Shown here: positions 43,951-57,235 of the stretch, one piece after another
Position numbering within the stretch: position 1 is the first letter of the stretch
How the letters are laid out: each line of letters begins with the position of its first letter
Assembly: GCF_932526225.1 (NCBI RefSeq)
Contig: NC_064034.1
Span: 21,729,747-21,789,746 of the forward strand
Reading direction: 5' to 3'
Origin: Nematostella vectensis
Taxonomy: Eukaryota > Cnidaria > Anthozoa > Actiniaria > Edwardsiidae
Length of the DNA: 60,000 nucleotides
Position numbers and translations under genes: made by a program
The notes under the pieces: generated by a model
The model's database searches: none
The model's input: the letters and a program-made list of their open reading frames with translations, nothing else
Told to the model about the DNA's origin: nothing

Positions 43951-45644
43951 GGGGGGCTGGGGTCAGGGGACTTCATGAGACATATGGGCTAATGCATTGT
44001 TTCTTATTGGGGTTATGCTTATCTATTTTGCTACACCACCTATCTAATGAACGCCCCCCCCCCCCTAAACTTACAAGTTTGAAATAAACGCCCCTCTAAT
44101 AAATGCCCCCCCTTTATTTAACGCCCCCTACCCTCCCTCCCAGATTAAAAACAAAGGGCATAGTAGTTTAACTTCCACTGGGTGAGACTTGCTTAATGTC
44201 AAGAAATGCTACGCTACGTAATCCTGACTGAGAGTAGAGCTCCACTGCACTTGGGTTTGTTATATTTCCATAGTTTGTAAAGAACACCCCTCTATAATAA
44301 ACAGGTGCCCCTGCTACGGCCCTGTGACTATGGAGATGCTACACCCGAAAGGGGTCCGTTTGATGCTCGAACTATACGACAGGGTTGCAATTTTATATAA
44401 AAGTATAGCAAATTCGCGATTTTTAACCATAAAACGGTCAATATATTACCTCGTAAAATTTGTATGGAACAAGGTTTTGTAGATTACAGCGACGACTTTT
44501 TTATCAAATACAACTTTATGTTGAGCAACCTCATTCCCAGGGCCCTCTCCCTTTCCTGTCATTTGAATCGGCGGGAAATGGCGCTGGGATCGGTCACTGC
44601 GTTCTACGTGTCTACGTGTTGATTGGTCTGTGGCTAGAAGGCTAATTTATGCGAATTTTGCAGCGCTAACTTCAAAATAAACATGGAAAAAGCAGAGCTC
44701 GATTGTTGAAAACAGTGTTTTGTACACAAAGGAATAACAGAGAATTGCTTGGGATTTGCTTTCTATAACAACAACGCAAAAAAAGTGCGATAGTGGAAAT
44801 AATTCACAAACAGCGCGCGCTCGTTGGTTATGACGCTATTCTCTTGCGCGCGCGTAAAAATAACGAAACCTGAAATAATATTTTACCTCAAAATCTTTCA
44901 AATTTATGGCGCGTCCTTGTTTTAATTTCAAAGATGAAAAATCGTAGCAATTCTTAGCTATCCTAATTCAAGTGAAAACGGCCGGTACTTCCTACTCTGC
45001 CGCCATCTTGTTTTGAAGATAAACATTGGATAATAATTTATGCTTATTTATTACACCCAGAAATCCTGGTGTTCTTTGTTTGCATGTGACGTCACGCTCA
45101 TTAGCATAACCACCCGGCGGCCATGTCAGAGGCCGTATATCCACTTGATAACAAAGATTTTAGAATGATTAAATAATCGAGGAAAATGTCAGGAATGAGT
45201 GGTTAGTCAAGGGGATCCAAACTTACAACTAGACACCAAAACAGATTAGTTTTCTGCGATCATTTCATCAACGGTAAGTTATTTCATTTTTTTTTTCTAA
45301 AGTTTAAATTTTTCTGTGCCTTCCGTATCTTCCTTTGTTCAGCAAAAATGTTTTTCGGACTGAAAAAGTGATTTTTGTAACTAAGCTTGATATATATTTC
45401 ACAAAATCTTTAAGTTGCCTTTTCTTTCTCTTTTAGGATGCTGTTATACCTCCAATATTAGAGACGAAGAGAAAAATACGAATATGTCCTATGAGACTAG
45501 ACACTATGGCCTTAAGTGAACAACAAAATTTGTTGTTTTAGAAAAACACAAATTGTTTCTAAGTTGTACCCTAGACACATTGCAAAAACTTAGACTTATA
45601 AAAGCTTCTTTCAAGGTTTCTTTCACCCATTGCTTACTCTTGAT
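42898..45644. other. no assigned gene; G-runs and YY1-like motif
   Basis: Includes GT/G-rich runs at 43690-43710 and 43920-43955, and a C-rich stretch near 44050-44130. At 44995-45012 CCGCCATCTTG, a YY1-type promoter motif, occurs near a CpG-containing segment, which may mark a transcription start for the plus-strand exon downstream. Not shown directly. Confidence 0.4.
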
Positions 45645-45861
45645 CAGATTGTATGAAGGTATCCCACGCCCCTTTCATAATATCCTGAACCAGATGGTTG
45701 GGATGCTTACAACACTGTTCCTTTGTTCTCATTGTTTTTATGAGGAGATGGCTGGTGCAGAACAAATATTTCAGCCTTTTATTGCTCTACTAAATACCAT
45801 TTGTACCTCCAGATGTCATTTGCACAAACTATTTGTGAATGAATACCATCACAATATATAG
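45645..45861 (+). CDS. candidate terminal exon on the plus strand
   Basis: A pyrimidine-rich tract ending TTGATCAG precedes a frame LYEGIPRPFHNILNQM, followed by FYEEMAGAEQIFQPFIALLN and SRCHLHKLFVNEY, closing with TAG at 45859. The sequence has the periodicity of an all-helical protein. Family unknown; no upstream exon could be joined with confidence. Confidence 0.35.
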
Positions 45862-46832
45862 AAAAACAAAAACAAAAAATGGAATGCACTTAATTTTCTG
45901 AAAAAACTGATTCTTATCACATCTACAATTGTTTTGCACCTTTTGATCTGGTTTGCACAAACTATTTTGTAATTTAAAGTAAAAAAAATGTAGGAAAATG
46001 TGATGTAGCTCAATGCTCCAATTAATAATTCCTATGTGGTTATAATACATGCCCATAGACTCTCAGAGAAATGCTTATTAAGTACTTCATCTCCCTCACT
46101 TTACTAATAAAAGCCAACAGTGGTATTTGACACATATCTTAGTCCACAGAAAATGAATTGCAGTCCCATCCCCGGAACCGGCCCCTGGAGATTTGCTGCA
46201 AGACCTGGAGACTCCCGGTTTACAAACCTGTAAATTCTCCCGCATTAGGCGGGAGTCTCAAGTTTTGGACCCCTTCTCCCGCTCTCCCGCGTTGAACACC
46301 AAATCTCCCGCTTTTTAGCGATTTTTATCGCTTCCGAAAAATTATTCTATAGAAAATCGTCATTTTGCCTATTTTATATTAAAATATTTGAAATAACAAT
46401 TCCCTTGCGTAGCGCAATTTATCTAAGACCCTCGTGAGATCTATAAGTTGATTCGTTCGCGAGAGCTTTCTATACGGCAAACGCCTGCAAGGTTGAACCC
46501 ACCCCTCCCTCCAAAAAAATGAGTATCCCCACCCCTACCCCCAAAATATTCTCAAGCCTTGAGATTTTCGGAGGTTGACAGGTATGGGTTTATCCGGGAG
46601 ACATGACAGGTCTGAAACTGTCACGGCGTTTCCTAGGATCAGGCTATTTTTAGACGCGAGGATTAGCCAATCAGATGACAGAGCGGAAAAATTGACTTTG
46701 TCTCCAGGAATCCAAAATGGTGGCAGAGAAGGGTTAAACGACGCTTGCTTTTCAAAGTCTTACAACATTGTCATATGCCTTCTAATTTCTGAATCCTTTT
46801 TGCCACAGAAAAAGAAAAATTTTCTTAATAGC
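45862..46832. other. no gene; CTCCCG-rich inverted repeat
   Basis: At 46237-46255 CTCCCGC-ATTAG-GCGGGAG forms a stem of seven pairs. The surrounding 46190-46330 is rich in CTCCCG motifs and may be a fragment of an unidentified repeat. Confidence 0.4.
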
Positions 46833-46987
46833 TGCTATAAGACGGTTGTCGGCCAATTCAATACCTTTAATCTCTTAATTCTGACACAAACTCCATGCGA
46901 AACTCCATGTGACTGTTCAACGACAACGCGTGAGCCCGCGGTACGATGGGCTCCTAAGGGGGGTAGTAACAAACTAATATTATAACA
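46833..46987 (-). mobile_element. Gypsy 3' LTR
   Basis: This is a 155-bp LTR, nearly identical to 52022-52178. On the minus strand it starts TGTTATAATATTAG and ends CTTATAGCA; the other copy ends CTTATAACA. A polypurine tract (GAGGGGGGAGA) stands directly before it. Flanking ATAGC here and CTAGC beyond the other LTR fit a 5-bp target duplication with one change. Confidence 0.92.
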
Positions 46988-48260
46988 TCTCCCCCCTCAA
47001 ATAACAAGTCCCAGTGTCACTATGAAATAAAAGGAAATAACAGAAACAAGACTATGGCTCAGTTGTAATAGTCAACTGCTCTTAACAAGACTCAAAAAGC
47101 CTATCAGGCTTTTGCACAAGTCTTCCTGATCTGGTAGTGACTGACTGCTTCATGGGCACACCCGAGACTGCAGGCATCTGTAGCTTTGGCTGATCCGAGA
47201 CTACAGGTATCTGTGGAGGTGTTGATGGCTTCACTGGCGCACCGGACCGGTGAGCTTGGCTGCAGCCGGATTGGCTGGTCTAATGGAGTAGAAATGATGT
47301 GCCTTCTGTTCCTGCGGTAAACTCTTCCCCTGTCCTCTTGCACCATGTATAACCTTGGTAGTACTTCCGCTGTCCTCCACTGCTTTTCGCCGCCTGTTCG
47401 TATTCTGACTTTCGAACCAGATTCCAGTGGTGGCAGGTCTTTGCTGTTCTGGTTGCAATACGCTGCAGCTTTGTCTTGACGCGTTTTGAGTGCTTTAACA
47501 ACTGTATCAGGGTTCACTGGTTGAGGGAGTAACAGCCTTTTGTGAGTGGGAAGCATGGTACGGCTCATCAACAGTTGGACGGGTGATACACCAATGTCCT
47601 CAAAAGGTGTATTGCGGTACTTGAGAAGTCCCTCGAATGGATCCTTTCCATCAGCTTTCTAAGGATACGTTTGGCCGTCTGCACAGCTTTCTCAGCCGCA
47701 CCATTCGACTAAGCATATTCAGGTGAACTGGTAATATGTTGAAACCCCCATTCTTTCGCAAACATTTTGAATTGGTGGGTACTATCAAATAAGTTTTTAG
47801 TATTACTGTACTGTGATCCATTATCACTGATCACTTGGTCGGGTATTCCATAGCGAGCAAATATTTTCTTCAGGTTGTTAATGATACAGGTTGCAGTACC
47901 TTGACGTAGGAGCTCGATTTCGAAATACTTCGAGTAGAAATCAGTCACTAATAGGTAGGTATGTCCACCGTAATCAAATAGATCAGTATCACCCATCTGC
48001 CACGGGTAGCAGCAGTACTTCAGCTATCATCCCTCGTGGTACGACAACTCGATCAGACTTGAATAGTAAGCCATCCTCAACACTCAGCTCCTCCCTGTAG
48101 TTAAAATAATCTCTTGCTAATTCATCGATCTGTCCCCTGTCTGAAGGCCAACCAGTGAGAACATAATTCATAACGACCTGCGAAGTCTCATCAGTATTGG
48201 TACAACTTCTAAACTTCGACAAAGCACCGTTGTCAAGTCCTAACTTGTCAACCAAGTTGA
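46988..48260 (-). pseudogene. Gypsy integrase and pol C-terminus, disabled
   Basis: The frame 47996-47709 carries an integrase core (YGGHTYLLVTDFYSKYFEIE, GIPDQVISDNGSQY, then HITSSPEYA and a stop), with the Glu-containing SNGAAEKAVQTAKR just beyond the stop. Downstream frames 47571-47104 hold the C-terminal tail (LLLPQPVNPD, GSKVRIRTGG, RRNRRHII). Upstream, 48255-47989 holds the spacer and part of the zinc-binding region. Stops and frame changes near 48000, 47709 and 47575 inactivate it. Confidence 0.8.
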
Positions 48261-48847
48261 CTTAACCTCATCACTGTCATTGCTAGGTGTCTCTGGTATA
48301 TGTATGGGTGCTCTGCTCAAACAGTCAGAAAGGACTTCTTGCTTACCAGGAACATAGTTGACATTCAAATCATACTTTGTAAGCTTAAGGAGCATGCGCT
48401 GTAATCTGGGTGGGGCATCATTAAGTGGTTTCTTGAAAATTGAATCAAGCGGTTTGTGATCTGTCTGTACGATAACTGACCAGCCATAAAGGTAGGTATG
48501 AAACTTCTGTACCCCCAGGTAATAGCAAGTAATTCCCTTTCAATGTTTGCGTAATGTTTTTCTACATTGGTGAGTGTTCACGATCCATATGCAACTGGCC
48601 TTCCGTCCTGCATTACCATTGCACCTAAGCCTGTACTGCTAGCATCAGCATCCAAAACTGTCTGTTTGTTATTGTCGAAATATGACAGAACAGGTGAACT
48701 ACTGATAACACGTTTGAGCTGTTCAAACGCAATTTGTTGGGGTGTGTCCCATACAAAAACGGCATCCTTCTGTAGTAACTGGGAGATGGATCCCTGGATC
48801 TCTGCTTTGTTTTGGATAAACTTATCAAGATAGTTCGCAGTTCCTAT
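48261..48847 (-). pseudogene. Gypsy RNase H segment
   Basis: Minus-strand frames give the RT connection (GTANYLDKFIQNKAEIQG) and the RNase H start (VLDADASSTGLGAMVMQDGR). Further on are VIVQTDHKPLDSIFKKPLND and the end YVPGKQEVLSDCLSRAPI. The order fits Ty3/Gypsy. A stop near 48580 and frame changes near 48500 break it. Confidence 0.78.
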
Positions 48848-48849
48848 TA

Positions 48850-50334
48850 CACCTTTTGCTGTTTCTTAACGGGAAAGGGACATTCATTTGTGCCAAAAGT
48901 TACATCGATAGCGTGTATTGTACGTTCATCAACATCGCACGAAACATCATTTAGCGTGACTCCACTTTCAATAACAAATAATTGAATATTCGTGAACATT
49001 CATTAGCATCAACGTAGAAACAATAACGCACTTGGACATTCAATTCTATTGGAACAAACATTCTTTTGTGCGCAATAAAAATTCAATTGCACGTTTGGAC
49101 AATCAGTAGCGTTTAATGACAATCAGTTATACGAAATAGAAAAATCATTAGTGCTATTAACATAAACAGCGACAATCAAAAAGCCTTTTCAGACAATTAT
49201 GTTCATCAAGGTGACATTCATTAATGTGATTTGACAATTCGATTCAAACAAACATTAAAAGAAAAGAAAGTATAATTAATTTTAGTGTTATTTTCGATTT
49301 TTGAAGTGACATTTATACCTGAATTTTACTCTATTAACACAGCGAGGTATATAGCTTTGCATAAAACGAAACTATTGCCCACATTTCGCTCCCGTGACTG
49401 TTCCTATGTAACGTTGTAATGCCTCTTGAGAAATGGGCTGTAGGGCGGTAACTTTTTAGCTCCGTGTTTGGGCCGGTATCTAGTGGGTTAAGGTGCCCTG
49501 GTGCACCGTCGTAAATAAAAATGACGTTTTCGTTGGGGTAAAGATTCAGTCGTGTTTGTGAAGTCGTTGAATCTTTGTGCATTCATTCCCCAGATGATAG
49601 AAAAGTGGAAGATTAGACCGTTAGTGGGCGAAATAGCCAAAGTGACTGTGATATTTCTTCCAATTTGACCACATACTTGGCGGTACGCTCTCTCTCCCCT
49701 CTTCTATCTCTTCCATGTGTTCGAGGGGTTTCTTGGAGGCATTTCTCATACAAACGTTTTCTGTTTTTCTATAGCGAACGACTGAGTATATATTTTTTGC
49801 TTTTATAAACCCTCCACAAAAAGTGTTGTTTGTTTGTCTTGTTTTTTGATAAAAAGTATTTATAGTTCTATATTTCTCTTAATTTTAGGAGCCCACTGTT
49901 TAAAAAAAAGAAAAAAAATAGTAAATCTTATAAAATTTTATTTTTCCTTGTTGTTTGGTTTAAATGATTGTCACATTGATGAACATGATTGTCTGAAAAG
50001 GCTTATTGATTGTCTTTGTTTATGTTAATAGCACTAATGAATTTTCTATTTTTTATAACCGATTGTCAATAAACGCTTCTGATTGTCCAAACGGGTAATT
50101 GAATTTTCGATTGCATGCAAAAGAATGTTCATCCCATCCCGAATGAATGCCCAATTGCGTTATTGATTGTCCGTTGATGCTATTGAATGTTCGCGCTTAT
50201 TCAATCATTGTTATTTAAAGTCGGGTCACGCTAAGGATGTTTCGTAAGATGTAGATGAACGTACAATGCAGGTTAACGATACAACGTTTGGCACAAATGA
50301 ATGTCCCTTTCCCGTTATTGAACATCAAAAGGTG
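48850..50334. mobile_element. Tc1/mariner-like element with about 365-bp TIRs, inserted in Gypsy pol
   Basis: The element lies between TA dinucleotides (48848-48849 and 50335-50336). Removing it and one TA rejoins the Gypsy codons VQR-L-IGTANYL in frame. The ends CACCTTTTG are inverted and the similarity extends inward for about 365 bp (to about 49215 on the left and 49970 on the right), with shared stretches such as GGGAAAGGGACATTCATTTG and AGTGCTATTAACATAAACA. Repeated GACAATCA/GACATTCA motifs occur in each arm. The centre carries only a transposase fragment. Confidence 0.9.
49334..49582 (-). pseudogene. DDE transposase fragment
   Basis: The 82-codon frame contains VIFIYDGAPGH, the second catalytic Asp region of IS630/Tc1/mariner-type transposases. 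It is followed by a region (TELKSYRPTAHFSRG) where LPPYSPxLNPIE would be expected in an intact enzyme; here it is altered by frame changes. The first Asp and the last Glu regions are absent. It supports a Tc1/mariner origin of the surrounding element and shows that it is not autonomous. Confidence 0.6.
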
Positions 50335-51518
50335 TAGTCGTTGCACCCACTCTTTGTCTGTTGGTGGTGTTGGTCAATGATAGCCTTGATCTTCTCTGGA
50401 TCTTGCTGCAAGCCTTGTGAAGTAAGCCTATGGTCGACATAACTTACTTCACCCACTCTAAACTTTACTTTACTATGATTAAACTTCAGTCCTACTATGA
50501 CTATGATTCCATCTTGTTCCATCTCAGACAACTTTTCTTTTACAGGCCCCAGGAGTGATATTGTTAACTTTCTTGGAGGATGAATAACAGGTGTTACAGA
50601 CTCATCAGTTTCCAGATTGATTTCATTAGGTAGTCTACCAGGCTTATCACTGAAACAATCTTGAAAGTTCTTTAGCACTGGATCTGTTGTAATGATATCT
50701 GGAAGGGTATGCTTGCTATCTTGAGCATCTGGGGCTGTTGGCTGACACTGAATGAAATCTAAGTTCATAAATTGCAACACCTCTAAGTCAAGGCAAGCAT
50801 CGCAGCTCACCAATCGAGTGAAATCACCACGTACAAATAGGTATAACAGGTCAACAGTACGATTCTTGTATTGAGGAGGGAGCCGTACACATCCAACTAG
50901 GTGTATTGGCTTAGTAGCTAACCATCCCTTCAATGGCTGGTGGATTTTCTGGAGTGGCTTTCGTGTAACTTGTCTGTACAGGGTAAAGGGAATGACATTT
51001 GCCTCAGCACCAGCGTCGGCTTTAACTTTGACTTGACGGTTAGTTATGGTGACATTGAACATGCTTTTGTTCCTTGACGCTGATACATCCACTAACCCCA
51101 GCTCAACTGAAGCAAAATAGGCATGAGTTGCATCATCGTCATCGTTGTTTTTACTGGCGGCTTTTTCAACTTGATGCACACTGCTTTTCCTTGTAGATCT
51201 ACAAACCCTCGCGAAGTGACCAACCTTTTTACATTTTCTACACTCTTGCTTGAAGGCTGGACATTTACCTTGCGAAAACGAATGCCTGAGACCACAAAAT
51301 TTGCATAAAGGGTCATCTTGCCTCATTTTGTCATTTTGCGACTTGGAGCTCTTGATGTCATGAATGTTAGATGCTGATTGCTCAACAATGCCAGTGGGTA
51401 GACTGAACTTCATCTTTTGTGCCTCTGAGGCTTCGTAGGTACTACAATAATCATGTGCTGACTGTAATGTCACGTCTGGTTTCTTCAACAGTTCACCTCT
51501 CAGTTGATCAGACAACAC
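50325..51518 (-). pseudogene. Gypsy gag-protease-RT, with RT core deleted
   Basis: The 397-codon frame starts in the gag C-terminus (SAHDYCSTYEASEAQKMK) and has a nucleocapsid with two zinc knuckles (CKFCGLRHSFSQGKC, CRKCKKVGHFARVC). The retropepsin follows with active-site region KADAGAEANVIPF, where the usual Asp-Thr/Ser-Gly reads Asp-Ala-Gly. The RT N-terminus (VIHPPRKLTI, EMEQDGII) then jumps near 50490 to the RT end (FRVGEVSYVDHRLTSQGL). The whole palm with the catalytic YxDD is missing. The frame ends in the Tc1-like insertion. Confidence 0.88.
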
Positions 51519-51920
51519 TCAGCCGACAATTCGGTCTCGAAATTCATATGTAAGGGCTAGTCGTTTCAAGTCACTCACAAAATTATCAATCCTTTCTCCC
51601 TCTTTCTGGCTTTGTTGATTAAACACCAATCTCTCGTATATAACATTTCTAGCACCTCGACAAAGTTCTTCAAATTTCTAACAGACGTTCTCGAAGGATT
51701 CTGGACTTTCATCGGTACCGTATGTAAAATGACTGTATTCCTCGATCGCTTCACTCCCAGCGCAATTAAGCAACATGTTTACCTTGATCTTGTCGGATTT
51801 GTTCTCCTTTTCTGCTGCTGCTTGGTAAATCTCAAATCGCATGATAAACTTTCTCCAGTTTTCTGCAGCTTGGGCATTCAGTATTAACGGATGGTTGAAC
51901 GATTTCCTCTCCGCCATGTT
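51519..51920 (-). pseudogene. Gypsy gag N-terminus with two nonsense codons
   Basis: The ATG at 51917 starts MAERKSFNHPLILN. The frame is capsid-like (NWRKFIMRFEIYQAA, ERIDNFVSDLKRLALTYEFR) and runs into the gag-pol frame at 51518, but is cut by TAG near 51678 and TGA near 51520. Both stops can arise by a single C-to-T change, from CAG and CGA. Confidence 0.82.
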
Positions 51921-52008
51921 GTTTTGAGATCAATTCAAATGGCCTTTATCTGCTTGTTAAACTCTATTTTCGTCTCAGAGTTCTCTGCATTTATCTTTTC
52001 CAATTTAG

Positions 52009-52021
52009 ACTTCTGACACCA
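52009..52021 (-). promoter_or_regulatory. Gypsy primer-binding site
   Basis: TGGTGTCAGAAGT follows directly after the 5' LTR on the minus strand, the position where a tRNA 3' end primes first-strand synthesis. TGG pairs with the CCA of a tRNA. The same TGGTGTCAGAA stands at 32380. Confidence 0.75.
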
Positions 52022-52178
52022 TGTTATAAGACGGTTGTCGGCCAATTCAACACATTTAATCTCTTAATATTCTGACAAAAACTCCATGCGAAACTCCATG
52101 TGACTGTTCAACGACAACGCGTGAGCCCGCGGTACGATGGGCTCCTAAGGGGGGTAGAAACAAACTAATATTATAACA
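52022..52178 (-). mobile_element. Gypsy 5' LTR
   Basis: A 157-bp LTR paired with 46833-46987. The two differ by about five substitutions and one 2-bp indel, so the insertion is not very recent. Terminal inverted bases TGTTATA/TATAACA are present. Confidence 0.92.
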
Positions 52179-53890
52179 CTAGCCTAGGACTATTTGTTTC
52201 TCCATAAGTGAACTCAAACGTTATTGCGAGGACATTTTGTCTTGCTCTTGCAAAGCAATATTTGGAAAAAAGTGTTTAAGTTATTTCTTTATATCTCGAA
52301 ATTCTCTCAGATGCCATATTATCATTCATAAGGTGTTTGAAGTACTGCTAGTTAACTAACAATAGTGTAAGAAGCAGCATACGGAAGTTTATGTCTTGTT
52401 TTTTGTTTTACATTTATATTAAACAAGCTCTTCAAAACTGAAATTGTGTTTGTATAAGTCATGATCCGCATAAATATCAACACTCATGACCTGCCCTGGA
52501 CTGAACTTGCCCTGATCTGGTAAGAAATTGTAAACAATAACCATGTAGAAGTATAATAACATAAAAGGCAACCCCAATATGAATTACATTTGTGTCTTTT
52601 TGTAAATTCTGTTTCCATTTAATTCGAAAATTTATACTTGTTACTTACTCATCTATTTATGATCTGTTATGAAAACCTACGGTAACTTAATTTTTGACTT
52701 TCTTTTTGATCTGTTATGAAAACCTACGGTAACTTAATTTTTGACTTTCTTTTGACTGCCCTCTTTGCTGTCCAGAAATCATAATAATATTTAAAATCAT
52801 TGCAAATAAGCTAGGAGTGTATAAAAGCATCCATATCTGTCGTCCTGGCTGGTAATAAGACTTGCCATCATTTAAAGTTGGACCGCCAGCCCTTGTAAAA
52901 TCTTTCAAAAATAGTTCTTGTTGGAAAGATGATGCTGTCACTCAAACAGTTTCAGGCTCTTGAAATGTTTGTGGATCACTTGGGGAAATGGAATCCTGGT
53001 CCATTGACCACCTAGTACTTGGACTCCTTATCAAATATTATAAGTAATATTTTTTATCAGACTGACATAACCTTTTTTTTCTTTTTGTATATAAACATGG
53101 GATCTTCTATGGATGTGAGCCTTTGCTGAATGGTACTTTGCCATTGTGCCAATTGTGTGATGATTATGATGATTATTTTATCAGTCCATTCACTACGTGT
53201 CAATGTTAGCACTCTGGAGTCCATGTTTAGTGTCCTAAGATTTTGAAGTGGTGAAAGCCTCTCATATGACCAAGCCTTGGTACGGCAATTAACCGAAAGG
53301 ATTTACAAGGAAACAAATGTTCAAAGGAAGGATATAGAAATGTCATAATCAATGTAGATGGGGTTAATATTTAAGTTACAATATAAATTGTTCATATTTT
53401 TTAGTGCACATGCCTGGAAAGTAATAGCTGTTCTAGAATCCATTTCATTTTCGTTTGAGCAAAGCCCTCTCCCATAACAAAATTAGGTTAGCTTTCACCT
53501 TATATAGCCACCAACTGTAGTTTGATTTTCATGAGTCAAGGCAAATGAATCAATAGCTTGGACATATTTTATACTATGACTTGAATAATCAGCATTTACA
53601 AGCTTTGATGGTGCCCTGCTTCAGTCTGTAAAGAGAAAAATCTGGCCTTGCACCAAAAAATGTCAGATTCTAAGAAGTGGTGTCAACACCATGCCAAATT
53701 AATAAACACAAAATGGGCAAAATAAGCCCAGTAAGGGACAAATCAGACTGTAAAAGAAAAAGCTAAAAATGAGACAATATGAACAACTTCAAAAAAGTAA
53801 TTAACTAAAAAAATAATTATTATAACAGGGAGTGGTGTAAAATTAGTTGTTATTTTACAGTAAACAAAATCAACAGTAAAAGCTTTTTGA
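52179..53890. other. no gene recognised; small direct repeat at 52660-52752
   Basis: GATCTGTTATGAAAACCTAC followed by GGTAACTTAATTTTTGACTTTC is duplicated in tandem at 52660-52752. Other frames show no homology. Confidence 0.5.
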
Positions 53891-53909
53891 GTAGCAAAAC
53901 ACAGTCACA

Positions 53910-54125
53910 GCAGTCCATGGTAGTAGACTGCCATTGACTACCATGGCTTGCCATTAAGTAATATGGCAGTCCATGGTAGTCCATGGCAAGTCATGGCCGT
54001 CCATGGTAGTCAATGGCAAGTAATGGCAGTCCATGGTGGTGGACTGCCATTGACTACCATGGCTTGCCATTGAGGAATATGGCAGTCCATGGCATGCCAT
54101 GGTAGTCAATGGCAAGACATGGCCA
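53910..54125. repeat. CCATGG-rich imperfect tandem repeat
   Basis: Variants of GGCAGTCCATGGTAGTCAAT are repeated about ten times in both orientations. Many CCATGG palindromes allow hairpins. Confidence 0.85.
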
Positions 54126-54139
54126 TTCAAGGAAAAGGA

Positions 54140-55286
<1,147 letters not shown>

Positions 55287-55299
55287 ACAAGCAGCTATA

Positions 55300-56365
55300 T
55301 TGAGCTCTCATCGGGCACCACAGCAATGGTGTCTCAACAAGATAGAAACTGCGAACTCATTCGAAAAATGGCGGGAAAACCTACTATATACCTTATCCCT
55401 GGATAGCAACTTCGCTCCCTTTCTCGTCCATGGCGTCTCCTGGGAGAAGAAAATTAAAACAACGTTGACGAGAGGTTTTCAAGACGATGAGGAATCAGTT
55501 CCAGCAGCCAAGTGCCTCACTGCCCAACAAAACACCAACTTTCTGGAATTAATGCTTAGCCAGATTACCAATTATTGTCCTGTGATTTCACGCAACACCA
55601 TTGTAAAGAACTCCACAACTGTCGACTCAGTGTGGCACTGCATTCGCTAACACTATGGCTTTCAAGTGACTGGATCTCACTTCCTGGACTTCACCGACAT
55701 CTATTTTGAGCCTAACGAAAAACCAGAAGACCTTTACCAAAGTTTAATGGCCTTTGTAGGGGACATACTCCTCCAGAAAAATGGCATCTCCCACAATGGG
55801 GAATCTTACCTGGCTTAGGCTAATACACCCAAGCCTATCCAAGCTTGTGAAACAGCGATACCGTACGGAGCTCCGATCCCGCATCTTGGCCTCAATTAAA
55901 CCAGAAATTTCACAAGCACTCTCCTCACTATTGGATGATGAGATACACGGCACAGAAGAAGAAAAAATAATGCGCACGGCCACTCGAAGCTTTACGAAAG
56001 GTCTCAAACCGAGGTCTTCAACACACCCCGATAAGCGCTGCCCCTTATGCCGCCAGGCCGGTCGGCCAAATAAACATTTTCTCAGCTCGTGCAGGTATTT
56101 ACCAGACCAAGACCGCCACTACATGGCTAAAGCGAGACAAATCATAGGGATCATAAAGGAGGATCACGAATACCCAGCCTGCGACTTCCCTCGCCCACCT
56201 TTGACAGAAGAAGAAGACGACGATGCCCAGCATGTTCAGGAAGCATCCGCTGCCCGACCATCCAAACCCGACAGTCAACATGACAGGCAACATGATACGT
56301 CTCTCTTTCGCCACAAAGCTTGGTGCCCATGTAGAGTCTACCTCCCAGTCTGCACACCAAGCTGA
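55300..56365 (+). pseudogene. gag of an LTR-type retroelement, disabled
   Basis: Gag frames 55300-55650 and 55781-56365 (different frames) read as a capsid with NSFEKWRENLLYTLSLDSNF and a zinc-binding [18 protein letters not shown] near 56040-56095, followed by an acidic, Ser/Pro-rich tail. Stops near 55650 and 55817 and a frame change interrupt it. This gag type, with a CPLC...H...C finger near the end, is one I remember from predicted proteins of cnidarians and echinoderms associated with Gypsy-like pol. Confidence 0.65.
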
Positions 56366-57147
56366 TGGTTCATCCCCCCGAGGCCCACACAACTTAGCGT
56401 TTGAGGGGCTAGTTGTAGAGAATCTAGATGTGGACGCTTTAGCAGGAACCCCATTCATGGAAACCAACCATGTCGCTGTCCGACCTACGAAGAGACAAAT
56501 CCTACTTGGAGACGGTACCTTCCTCGTCTATGGCTCCCCGTTGTACCCCAATAAGTCAACTGCAGCACGTCGCCCTATGGTCTTACGAGCTCCCCACCAC
56601 TACAACGGTCTGGCCGGGCGAATTTATTGAGGTCGAGCTACCCAGTGACGCATTGCCTGACTCAGAGTACGCCTTGGAGCCGCGGACAGACTCGCCTAGC
56701 ACCCGTGACCTTAAGACCTCCCACATTTGGCCATCCCCTGCGATGGTGACAAGTGTAGCAGGCAGGATTCGTATCCCCAACCGTTCGAACGAGCCCCAAT
56801 TGTTAAAGAGGAATTAACATTTCTGTCAAATAAACGAGGTGTTCACCCCCACTGTGGATCAGTTCCAACAACACCGACACCGGTCACCGATACCCATAGC
56901 CGAAGCATCCTACGTCAGGCACTCCGCCAAAGTCCGTATAGATCCAGATAACTTGTTACCACCTCAAGTTAAATCCCAGTTTTATTCATTGCTAGATGAG
57001 TACGACAAGGTTTTCGACCCCAACATCCAAGGCTACAACGGCGCTGCAGGCCCATTTGAAGCAAAGGTTAATATGGGCCCCGTGGAGCCACCTCAACGCA
57101 AAGGCCGCCTTCCACAGTATGCTAGGGGCAAGCTAGTCGAGCTGTAA
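56223..57147 (+). pseudogene. protease and RT N-terminus of the same element
   Basis: The frame 56223-56630 holds [18 protein letters not shown], where an Asp-Thr-Gly active site would be expected but is not present, and [21 protein letters not shown] frame change near 56540 leads to [17 protein letters not shown] further stop at 56815 and frame 56839-57147 give the pre-RT region (KVRIDPDNLLPPQVKSQFYS, YDKVFDPNIQGYNGAAG). Confidence 0.68.
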
Positions 57148-57235
57148 GAATAGTTTCACGAGCTTGAACAACTAGGTGTTTTCAAGCATCCAGAGGACAT
57201 TGGTGTATCCGTGGAATATCTGAATCCATGAAGAA

